From positions 1 through 7,452 of the forward strand of contig DBFBGQ010000020.1 in the NCBI GenBank assembly GCA_048201975.1: a stretch of 7,452 nucleotides of DNA, read 5' to 3'. Positions 1 to 5,071 of this stretch are shown one piece after another. The stretch is from Egerieenecus sp048201975 (lineage in GTDB: Bacteria; Bacillota; Clostridia; Christensenellales; Aristaeellaceae). The position numbers were made by a program, and so were the translations under genes. The notes under the pieces were generated by a model, which was not told the DNA's origin, did no database searches, and saw only the letters and a list, made by a program, of their open reading frames with translations. Every line of letters begins with the position of its first letter. The stretch's first letter is position 1.

Positions 1-528
1 CATCTATTCCTCACCGGAGAGAAGGGCGTGGGGAAAAGCACGCTGCTTCGCCGCCTGATTGCTCGGCTGGAGCTGGATTGCGCCGGCTTTGAAACCCGCG
101 CCCTGGTGCTGCAGGGACAGCGCCGGGGCTTTTTGCTGCATGGGCGGGTACCCATGGACCCGGCCAGCAACGACTGCATCGTCTCCGTGCGCACAGGCCC
201 CCGGAAAAGCGTGCCCGTGCTGGACGTATTCAACGAAAACGGCGTAGAGATCCTCCGCCGCAGCCTGGAGTCCCCCGCGCCCTTCCTGCTGATGGACGAG
301 CTGGGAAAGCTGGAGCGTCCGGCGGAAGATTTCTGCCGCCAGGTTCTCCGCTGCCTGGACAGCGGCAAGCGGGCGCTGGGCGTATTGCAGCAATGCGACA
401 GCCCCCTGGTGCGGGAGATCGCCGGACGCGACGATGTAACCCTTCTGCAGGTAACCCCGGAGAACCGCGACGCTTTGCTGGAGGCGCTGGCAATGTCGCT
501 GGCGCCATATGCCGGTCAGGAGGTTTGA
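1..528 (+). CDS. THEP1-type nucleoside-triphosphatase (5'-truncated by window edge)
   Basis: The reading frame is open from base 1 to a TGA at 526-528, giving 175 visible codons; the true start lies left of the window, probably only a few codons away because the P-loop normally sits at the extreme N-terminus. Counting from the first visible codon, residues 6-14 are a Walker A loop (GEKGVGKST), residues 99-105 are DELGKLE, the Walker B/DEIGKME signature of the THEP1/NTPCR family, and residues 151-157 read VTPENRD, which matches the C-terminal signature of Aquifex THEP1. Total size fits the family (about 170-190 aa). Family members hydrolyse NTPs to NDPs slowly in vitro; their cellular role is not settled, so no pathway is assigned. 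The GTG at 28 is not the start because it lies inside the P-loop. The gene end carries the ribosome binding site of the next gene, so the two are probably co-transcribed. Confidence 0.88.
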   Translation, partial: HLFLTGEKGVGKSTLLRRLIARLELDCAGFETRALVLQGQRRGFLLHGRVPMDPASNDCIVSVRTGPRKSVPVLDVFNENGVEILRRSLESPAPFLLMDELGKLERPAEDFCRQVLRCLDSGKRALGVLQQCDSPLVREIAGRDDVTLLQVTPENRDALLEALAMSLAPYAGQEV

Positions 529-535
529 GGAAAAC

Positions 536-1204
536 ATGCTGTCCCAGCTCGAACTTTTGCAAATTCGGATGGAAGCGCTGTTCACCTATGACGGGCCATA
601 CATGCTGCGGGTGAACGAGCCCTGGCAGCAGACATCCCCCGCGCCCCTGCTGCATGCCGGAAGAACGCTCCAGGGCGAAATTCGCTGCTGTTTCAGCCGT
701 CAGGCCGATCCATCCGCCGTGGCGAAGGCGCAGGAACTGCTGGCCCGCGGCGTATGGGAGGCCGAGGCCTACGCAGCGCTTTTTGGCACGGAGCGTTGCC
801 AGCAGGAGGTTTGCTACAGCTATCCCCGGCTGGACGTACCCGGCAGCCGCTGTCGCGCCCTGTCCCTGTCGGACAAGCCCGCGCTGGCCGCCGCCTTTGG
901 GGATTGCGCCCAGGAGCTCGCCACCGCTTCGCCCTACATGGGATGCGAGCAGGACGGGAGCATCGTCTCCATTTGCCGCAGCGTGCGCAAAGGCCGGGGA
1001 CACGAGGCAGGCATTGAGACCCTGCCCGCCTACCGCAGGCAGGGCCACGCCCTGGAAGCCCTGCGCGGCTGGACGGCGGCGGTGCTGGCGCTGGACGCTG
1101 TTCCCCTGTACAGCGCCAACAGGAACAACCTGCCCTCCCAGCGGCTGGCAGAAAAGTGCGGGTATATTCCCTATGCCCATACCCTGGAGGTCTGGCAGGC
1201 ATAA
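536..1204 (+). CDS. GNAT-family N-acetyltransferase
   Basis: This encodes a 222-aa protein whose C-terminal half is a GNAT fold. Residues about 159-172 (GIETLPAYRRQGHA) contain the acetyl-CoA pyrophosphate-binding motif A in the form R-R-Q-G-H-A (167-172), followed by the expected helix. Residues about 191-212 (LYSANRNN, then S-Q-R-L-A-E-K-C-G-Y) are the motif B strand and helix with the usual N-x-x-S...G-F/Y pattern. The N-terminal ~110 residues are not a recognisable GNAT core and may be a family-specific extension that binds substrate. ATG 536 is preferred over the in-frame ATG at 509: AGGAGG (518-523) and GAGG (527-530) precede 536, while 509 has no ribosome binding site and lies deeper inside the upstream gene. 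Spacing of 7 bases from the NTPase stop implies an operon. Substrate is unknown (small molecule or protein amine). Confidence 0.85.
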   Translation: MLSQLELLQIRMEALFTYDGPYMLRVNEPWQQTSPAPLLHAGRTLQGEIRCCFSRQADPSAVAKAQELLARGVWEAEAYAALFGTERCQQEVCYSYPRLDVPGSRCRALSLSDKPALAAAFGDCAQELATASPYMGCEQDGSIVSICRSVRKGRGHEAGIETLPAYRRQGHALEALRGWTAAVLALDAVPLYSANRNNLPSQRLAEKCGYIPYAHTLEVWQA

Positions 1205-1224
1205 AAGCGCTCAGCCTTGCGCAA

Positions 1225-1266
1225 GAAGCCCTTCTGTACCAGCTGTTACCGGTACGGAAGGGCTTC
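1225..1266 (+). terminator. Possible terminator hairpin after the NTPase-GNAT operon
   Basis: The 16-position stem begins 21 bases after the GNAT stop codon and is the first strong hairpin in the 3' region. It lacks an immediate T-run; the nearest (TTATCTTTTTT) is about 25 bases further on. It may therefore end or stabilise the 3' end of the transcript rather than act as a classical intrinsic terminator. It is also the opening hairpin of repeat copy A, and REP-like elements often sit in this position. Confidence 0.35.
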
Positions 1267-1384
1267 AGCGCGTTGATAAAGTATTCTGCGTTATCTTTTT
1301 TGCAAGTTCTACATTGCATGCTTGCAAGCGCAGAGGATGTCGCGCCTGCGGGCGCGACCAAAGGGCTTTCCCATCGCCCTTTGG
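1225..1384. repeat. Structured intergenic repeat, copy A
   Basis: Copy A is a chain of inverted repeats. (1) 1225-1240 pairs with 1251-1266 over 16 positions with a single G-T wobble and a 10-base loop. (2) TTGCAAG 1300-1306 pairs with CTTGCAA 1321-1327. (3) CGCGCC 1341-1346 pairs with GGCGCG 1351-1356. (4) CCAAAGGGC 1358-1366 pairs perfectly with GCCCTTTGG 1376-1384. Segments are shared with copy B: GGTACGGAAGGGCTT (1251-1265) is identical, GTTGATAAAG (1272-1281) differs at one base, and 1352-1376 matches 24 of 25 bases. The two copies share order and orientation, so they are one repeat family. It could be a miniature mobile element, a REP-like palindromic element, or a structured RNA; the window alone cannot decide. 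Confidence 0.65.
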
Positions 1385-1440
1385 AAACCTTCGGACCCCA
1401 TGCGTGATGAAACTTTTGCAGGTTAGGAAATCATAAATTT

Positions 1441-1478
1441 CATTTTTTCATACCGATGTGAAAAAGCATGCCCTTTTT
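1441..1478 (+). terminator. AT-rich inverted repeat followed by a T-run (weak)
   Basis: TTTTTCA (1444-1450) pairs with TGAAAAA (1459-1465), and the outer CAT (1441-1443) can pair with ATG (1468-1470) around a two-base bulge; the loop is 8 bases. CCCTTTTT follows at 1471-1478. The geometry resembles an intrinsic terminator but the stem is almost all A-T pairs, so function is doubtful. It lies in the spacer between the two repeat copies. Confidence 0.25.
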
Positions 1479-1484
1479 CAGCAA

Positions 1485-1615
1485 GTTGAGGCCCTTCCAT
1501 ACCGGTGACACTTGGTACGGAAGGGCTTTCTGGTTGTTGAGAAAGATTTTCGCTCAAGATGCTCGCAAGGTATGCGGTGTACCCTTGCAGGCGCGACCAA
1601 TGGGCTTTCCCATCG
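1485..1615. repeat. Structured intergenic repeat, copy B (shorter, degenerate)
   Basis: Copy B repeats the plan of copy A in the same orientation about 260 bases downstream. The first hairpin is 1491-1503 with 1514-1526 (13 positions, one A-C mismatch, 10-base loop), and the distance from left to right arm is exactly as in copy A. GTTGAGAAAG is at 1536-1545. GCAAGGTA 1565-1572 pairs with TACCCTTGC 1580-1588 through one bulged C. The 25-base block 1591-1615 differs from copy A by one base. The copy is 24 bases shorter between the two conserved blocks, and the partner arm of the last copy-A hairpin is lost; a small ATGGG/CCCAT hairpin (1600-1604/1609-1613) can form instead. This looks like an older or decaying copy. 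Confidence 0.62.
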
Positions 1616-1650
1616 TTCCGCAGCCGCAGTCGTCGGGACCGCGGCGCACT

Positions 1651-2217
1651 TCAGCGCTTATCCAGCACGCCGGCCCGGCGCAGCGCGGGGAGCATGGCCC
1701 GAGTCAGTAGGGGCGTCACCAGGACCGCCACCCCGCCGTTGAGCAGCGCGGGAATCAGCTTTCCCATCAGCACCACGCCCAGGGTTTCCGCCGGCACGGG
1801 CTCCACAAAGGTTTTATACACATAGCTCTTGAGCATATACAGCGCAATATAGACCGCCGAACCCAGGAGGCAAGCGGCGTAATCCCGCATAAGTCCGCCG
1901 CGACTCTCCCGCCGGGGGCCGGCAACCGCCGCGCACACCCAGGCCATGGCAAACTTGCTCACGAAGGTGATCAGCGCCTGAAGCGGATCATAGCCGCCAG
2001 CCAGCAGGTCATACAGCGCCGAGCCCAGACCCGCCGCCGCTCCTCCGTAGCCGCCTCCCAGCAGCAGGCCTGCCAGCAGGCACATGGCGTTGGCAAAATG
2101 CACCTTGGACCCCAACAGGGGAAAGCGGAACATGGTAATCACATATACCAGCGCCGCCATGACCCCCACAAAGGCCAGGCGATAGGCCGGATGACGTTCC
2201 CGACGCAATTTCTCCAC
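1651..2217 (-). CDS. ECF-transporter S component (substrate-binding membrane subunit)
   Basis: This encodes a 188-aa, very hydrophobic protein with about six membrane segments (roughly 13-29, 42-55, 57-73, 80-99, 112-131, 146-175). Residues 40-72, running from KVHFANAMCLLAG through the Gly/Ala-rich stretch to SALYDLL, match the conserved core of the DUF1393/PF07155-type S components. In the family, such proteins capture a vitamin or other micronutrient and dock on a shared EcfA-EcfA'-EcfT module, which is absent here, so this is a solo subunit of a group II system. Substrate cannot be read from sequence. The start is ambiguous: GTG 2217 is one base from a GAGGAGG (too close), while an in-frame TTG at 2208 lies 10 bases from AGGAGG and would shorten the protein by 3 residues. 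An in-frame stop lies just upstream, so no longer form is possible. A promoter with a very short leader precedes it, leaving no room for a riboswitch. Confidence 0.85.
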   Translation of the reverse strand: MEKLRRERHPAYRLAFVGVMAALVYVITMFRFPLLGSKVHFANAMCLLAGLLLGGGYGGAAAGLGSALYDLLAGGYDPLQALITFVSKFAMAWVCAAVAGPRRESRGGLMRDYAACLLGSAVYIALYMLKSYVYKTFVEPVPAETLGVVLMGKLIPALLNGGVAVLVTPLLTRAMLPALRRAGVLDKR

Positions 2218-2243
2218 TCCTCCTCTTTTGCTTCCGACAGGGT

Positions 2244-2272
2244 ATCATAGCACAGGCGTCCGGCGGCCGCAA
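2244..2272 (-). promoter_or_regulatory. Sigma-A-type promoter for the ECF S-component gene
   Basis: On the minus strand, TTGCGG (2267-2272) is followed by a 17-base spacer and TATGAT (2244-2249). The -10 matches consensus at 5 of 6 positions and the -35 at its first three. The implied start is near 2237, giving a leader of only about 20 bases. The -35 overlaps a small inverted repeat (GCCGC 2266-2270 with GCGGC 2277-2281), which could be structural chance in GC-rich DNA. Confidence 0.5.
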
Positions 2273-2296
2273 GCCCGCGGCTGGTTTTTCCTTGTA

Positions 2297-2331
2297 TGAA
2301 AAGAGCCGGGCGCTGGTTGCGTCCGGCCGGC
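2297..2331 (-). terminator. Candidate intrinsic terminator downstream of degV
   Basis: Just after the degV stop on the minus strand, AGCCGG and CCGGCT (2326-2331 and 2304-2309) pair, with inner ACGC/GCGC pairing, a CCGG bulge and a 5-base loop. The stem is followed by CTTTTC (2298-2303), a short T-run. Together with the promoter that follows, it suggests degV and the ECF gene are separate transcripts. Confidence 0.45.
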
Positions 2332-2340
2332 TACCGTGCG

Positions 2341-3192
2341 TCACGCCTTGGGCGTCTTCCGCTTGAAAAGGACGCCCAGGGTATTGGGGCCGCAGTGGCA
2401 GCAGATGGTACTGCCCGCGGGAATGACCAGCGTTTCCTGAAAATGCGCCGTTGCCGCCAGGTATTCCTGCACATGCTCCACCACCCCGGGAGCGCAGGGC
2501 GAATGGACAATGACCGCCCGGGCAAAGTCGATCTGCTCCGGATGCTCCAGTTTTTCCTTGACGTAGTGCTCCAGACAGCGCAGATAGGAGCCGCGATACT
2601 TTTTGCCCACCACCATGGCGCCTTTTTCCACTTCGATGCTGGGCTTGATTTGCAGCAGCTTGGCGCCCACCGCCGCCACGCCGGAACAGCGGCCGCCATT
2701 GCGCAGATATTCCACCTGGTCCAGCAAAAAGCTGGTATCCACCACCGGGCGCTCCTCCTCCAGGCAGCGGACGATCTCCTGGGGCGTTTTTCCTTGCGCC
2801 GCCATCACCGCGGCGTCCATGGCCATCATGCCATAGCCCATGGAGAGATTGCCGCTGTCCACCACGTATACTTGATCGCAGCGTTTGGCCGCCTGACAGG
2901 CGTTATCATAGCAGACAGAGAATTTCTGCCCGATGCTCAGATGAATCACCGCGTCGCAGTCCTCCCGCATCCGGCGGAAGAGCTGCTCAAACTCGTAAAC
3001 GTTCACTGCCGCGGTTTTGCAGGGTTTGCCCGAATCCACGGCGCGAATGATATCGTCAGGCGTCACATCGACGCCGTCGCTGAAAACCTGGTCTCCCAGC
3101 ATCAGCGTCAGCGGTACCACGGTTATACCGTATTTTTCTTTTAGCTCCGGTGAAAGATCGCACGTACTCTCCGCAGTAATGCGAATTTTCAT
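2341..3192 (-). CDS. DegV-family fatty-acid-binding protein (FakB-like)
   Basis: This encodes 283 aa, the usual DegV length. DegV/FakB proteins hold a single fatty acid and present it to the kinase FakA, which makes acyl-phosphate for phospholipid synthesis. Family signatures: N-terminal ITAESTCDLS (5-14), VVPLTL (25-30), KPCKTAAVN (56-64), VDSGNLSMGYG (111-121), LRNGGRCSG (163-171) and HCGPNTLGVLF (266-276). T60, S92 and H266 sit where FakB proteins place the Thr, Ser and His that hold the fatty-acid carboxylate, so binding is plausible. The segment usually reading SSGLSGTYQSA is divergent here (SIGQKFSVCYDNA, 86-98), and the protein has 13 cysteines. ATG 3192 is chosen because GGAGG lies at 3206-3210, 13 bases upstream; the frame stays open to a TTG at 3234, but its first 14 codons cover that ribosome binding site. 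No fakA is in the window; solo degV genes are common in Firmicutes. Confidence 0.88.
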   Translation of the reverse strand: MKIRITAESTCDLSPELKEKYGITVVPLTLMLGDQVFSDGVDVTPDDIIRAVDSGKPCKTAAVNVYEFEQLFRRMREDCDAVIHLSIGQKFSVCYDNACQAAKRCDQVYVVDSGNLSMGYGMMAMDAAVMAAQGKTPQEIVRCLEEERPVVDTSFLLDQVEYLRNGGRCSGVAAVGAKLLQIKPSIEVEKGAMVVGKKYRGSYLRCLEHYVKEKLEHPEQIDFARAVIVHSPCAPGVVEHVQEYLAATAHFQETLVIPAGSTICCHCGPNTLGVLFKRKTPKA

Positions 3193-3220
3193 TGTTTCGC
3201 TCACACCTCCAGCGTAGCTT

Positions 3221-3241
3221 GTTCCTCCTGGCAAGAGGAAC
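3221..3241 (-). promoter_or_regulatory. Leader hairpin between degV promoter and ribosome binding site
   Basis: GTTCCTC (3221-3227) and GAGGAAC (3235-3241) form a perfect 7-base-pair hairpin with a 7-base loop. On the degV (minus) transcript it contains a decoy AGGAGG inside the stem and lies about 10 bases before the true GGAGG. It could be an operator, an RNA stabiliser, or chance. Confidence 0.3.
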
Positions 3242-3249
3242 CAGTATCC

Positions 3250-3278
3250 ATCCTATCACATTCTCTGCGTTTGCGCAA
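3250..3278 (-). promoter_or_regulatory. Candidate promoter for degV
   Basis: On the minus strand, TTGCGC (3273-3278), a 17-base spacer, and TAGGAT (3250-3255) resemble a weak sigma-A promoter. The implied start near 3243 places the leader hairpin at the very 5' end of the transcript. The match is modest, though the layout parallels the TTGCGG-17-TATGAT promoter of the ECF gene. Confidence 0.35.
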
Positions 3279-3320
3279 TGCAAAAGGCTGGGAAGAAGTA
3301 ACAAATTTCTGCTTTCTCCC

Positions 3321-3349
3321 TTGACAAGCAGGCCGGTTTGCCCTATGCT
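3321..3349 (+). promoter_or_regulatory. Sigma-A promoter for the phosphoglycerate mutase gene
   Basis: A perfect -35 TTGACA (3321-3326), a 17-base spacer, and TATGCT (3344-3349) drive rightward transcription. The start would be near 3356, leaving a leader of about 69 bases with two small hairpins (GGCGC/GCGCC at 3360-3373 and CGGCG/CGCCG at 3389-3403) before AGGAGG at 3412-3417. The promoter diverges from the degV promoter with about 40 bases between the two -35 elements. It is the best promoter in the window and fits a strongly expressed glycolytic gene. Confidence 0.75.
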
Positions 3350-3424
3350 CAAGACGCATGGCGCATCCGCGCCTGAAAAGCCATATTGCGGCGGAAAACG
3401 CCGAGAACAGCAGGAGGAAACACG

Positions 3425-4996
3425 ATGAAGAAGCCCGTAGTTCTGGTTGTCATGGACGGCGTGGGCGACAGCGCGTCCGAGCTGGGCAACATGGTCAAGC
3501 AGGCCACCACCCCCACCCTGGATGAGCTGAAGGCTACCTGCCCCTATCTTTCCATTAAAGCTCATGGTACCGCGGTAGGTTTGCCCTCGGATGACGACAT
3601 GGGCAACAGCGAGGTGGGCCACAACGCGCTGGGCTGCGGCCAGGTCTATTCCCAGGGCGCAAAGCTGGTCAACGAATCCATCGAAAGCGGCAAGATCTAC
3701 GCCTCTGACGCCTGGAAGGAGCTGGTGGGCGGCGTGAAGGCCAGCAACGGCACGCTGCACTTCCTGGGCCTGCTCTCCGACGGCAACGTGCACAGCAACA
3801 TCCATCACCTCATCGCCATGCTGCAGCAGGCCAAGGCGGAAGGCGTGCGCCGGGCGCGCTGCCACATCCTGCTGGATGGCCGCGACGTGCCCGCCACCTC
3901 CGCGCTGGAGTATGTCCGGCAGCTGGAGGATGCACTGGCCGCGCTCAACGACGGCGCCTTCGACGGCCGCATCGCCTCCGGCGGCGGACGCATGAAGGTG
4001 ACCATGGACCGCTACCAGGCCAACTGGGGCATGGTGGAGCTGGGCTGGAACACCCATGTGCACGGCCAGGGCCGGCAGTTTGCCTCCGCCCAGGAAGCCG
4101 TGGAAACCTACCGGGCCGAGCTGGACGTGATCGACCAGGATCTGCCCCCCTTCGTCATCGCCGAGAACGGCGAGCCCGTGGGCAAGGTGCAGGACGGCGA
4201 CAGCCTGATCCTGTTCAATTTCCGCGGCGACCGCGCGCTGGAAATCTCCATGGCCTTTGACGACGAGGATTTCCCCTACTTTGACCGGGGTGTGATCCCT
4301 CAGGTGAAATACGCGGGCATGCTGCAGTACGACGGCGACCTGTGCATCCCCAAGCGCTACCTGGTCAACCCTCCGGAAATTCGCCACACGCTGACGGAGC
4401 TGCTGGTGGACGCCGGCATCAAGGAATACGCCTGCTCCGAGACGCAGAAGTACGGCCATGTGACCTACTTCTGGAACGGCAACCGCTCGGAAAAATTCTC
4501 CGAGGAGCTGGAAACCTGGGAGGAAGTCCCCTCCGACGTGCGCTCCTTTGACGAATGCCCCTGGATGAAGGCCACCCAGATCACCGACCTGGTCATCAAG
4601 GCCATGGAGAGCGGCGAATACGGCTTCATCCGCTGCAACTACCCCAACGGGGACATGGTAGGCCACACCGGCAGCCTGCTGGCCACGGAAATCGCCGTGG
4701 AGAGCGTGGATCTCTGCCTGGCCCGCCTCAAAAAGGCCGCCGATGAGCTGGGCTACATCCTGGCCATCACCGCCGACCACGGCAATGCGGACCAGATGCT
4801 GGAGAAGGACAAGAAGGGCAACATCTCTCCCCGCACCGCTCACAGCCTGAACCCCGTGCCTTTCATCATCTACGACAAGGATGCCCGGCACGAGCTCAAG
4901 GACGGCGCCTTTGGGCTGAGCAACGTGGCCCCCACCATCGCCGGCCTGCTGGGAATCAAGCCCTACGACTGCTGGGACGAAAGCATGCTGAAATAA
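3425..4996 (+). CDS. gpmI: 2,3-bisphosphoglycerate-independent phosphoglycerate mutase
   Basis: This encodes a 523-aa cytosolic enzyme interconverting 3- and 2-phosphoglycerate in lower glycolysis through a phosphoserine intermediate, normally using two Mn2+ ions. Length fits the family. The alkaline-phosphatase-like catalytic halves show D11, nucleophile S62 in DDDMGNSEVGH (56-66), D410 and H414 in NYPNGDMVGHTG, D451-H452 in TADHGNAD, and H473 in TAHSLNPVPF. The inserted phosphotransferase domain has LLSDGNVHS (H123), DGRDVPATS (151-159), SGGGRMKVTMDRY (185-197) and NFRGDR (265-270). All catalytic residues expected are present, so it should be active. Several blocks, notably GGGRMxVTMDRY and NxPNGDMVGHTG, resemble the plant/trypanosome branch more than the Bacillus or E. 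coli type. ATG 3425 has AGGAGG 7 bases upstream; the in-frame ATG at 3386 lacks one. It is a single-gene unit with its own promoter and terminator. Confidence 0.96.
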   Translation: MKKPVVLVVMDGVGDSASELGNMVKQATTPTLDELKATCPYLSIKAHGTAVGLPSDDDMGNSEVGHNALGCGQVYSQGAKLVNESIESGKIYASDAWKELVGGVKASNGTLHFLGLLSDGNVHSNIHHLIAMLQQAKAEGVRRARCHILLDGRDVPATSALEYVRQLEDALAALNDGAFDGRIASGGGRMKVTMDRYQANWGMVELGWNTHVHGQGRQFASAQEAVETYRAELDVIDQDLPPFVIAENGEPVGKVQDGDSLILFNFRGDRALEISMAFDDEDFPYFDRGVIPQVKYAGMLQYDGDLCIPKRYLVNPPEIRHTLTELLVDAGIKEYACSETQKYGHVTYFWNGNRSEKFSEELETWEEVPSDVRSFDECPWMKATQITDLVIKAMESGEYGFIRCNYPNGDMVGHTGSLLATEIAVESVDLCLARLKKAADELGYILAITADHGNADQMLEKDKKGNISPRTAHSLNPVPFIIYDKDARHELKDGAFGLSNVAPTIAGLLGIKPYDCWDESMLK

Positions 4997-5008
4997 CCTT
5001 CACAAAAG

Positions 5009-5058
5009 AAGCGGCGCTGCCGACGGTTTGCAAACCGGCACGGCGGCGCCGCCTTTTT
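5009..5058. terminator. Strong, probably bidirectional intrinsic terminator
   Basis: GCGGCGC (5011-5017) pairs with GCGCCGC (5046-5052), TGCCG (5018-5022) continues with CGGCG (5041-5045), and CGGTTTG/CAAACCG (5024-5030/5031-5037) closes the top, with GCA (5038-5040) bulged. On the + strand CTTTTTG follows, terminating gpmI; on the - strand the stem is followed by CTTCTTTTG, terminating the M56 gene. Only 75 bases separate the two stop codons, so one element serves both. Confidence 0.85.
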
Positions 5059-5071
5059 GCATGCAGCGGGA

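Larger units (their letters stand above)
1205..1650. other. 446-base convergent intergenic region, repeat-bearing
   Basis: This gap separates the GNAT gene (+) from the ECF S-component gene (-). Short ORFs can be drawn through it, but none has a ribosome binding site or a recognisable protein. It holds two diverged copies of a hairpin-rich repeat (1225-1384 and 1485-1615) and, between them, an AT-richer spacer (about 1405-1480) with one more inverted repeat. The AT-rich spacer differs in base composition from all surrounding genes. I see no tRNA, rRNA or known riboswitch in it. Confidence 0.7.

Noticed and set aside
230..1180. A 316-codon minus-strand open frame across the NTPase and GNAT genes
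   Set aside because: It is antisense to two genes with clear family motifs, has no ribosome site, and its composition is typical of GC-rich shadow frames.
1225..1615. The repeats as a CRISPR array
   Set aside because: There are only two copies, about 260 bases apart, long and imperfect, with multiple internal hairpins; no short identical repeats with uniform spacers and no cas gene.
1225..1615. The repeats as integron attC sites or an insertion sequence
   Set aside because: There are no paired attC core motifs (GTTRRRY), no integrase or transposase, and no clear target-site duplication.
2218..2340. A riboswitch controlling the ECF S-component gene
   Set aside because: The recognisable promoter leaves only about 20 bases of leader, and the hairpins upstream are explained by the degV terminator and a small GC palindrome.
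2296..3144. A 282-codon + strand open frame opposite degV
   Set aside because: It is histidine-rich shadow translation of degV with no domain signature; the DegV motifs on the other strand are decisive.
3056..4891. A 611-codon minus-strand open frame antisense to gpmI and running into degV
   Set aside because: It mirrors the strongly G/C-third-position codons of gpmI, which suppress stops on the opposite strand. Its protein shows no recognisable motif, and it overlaps two well-supported genes.
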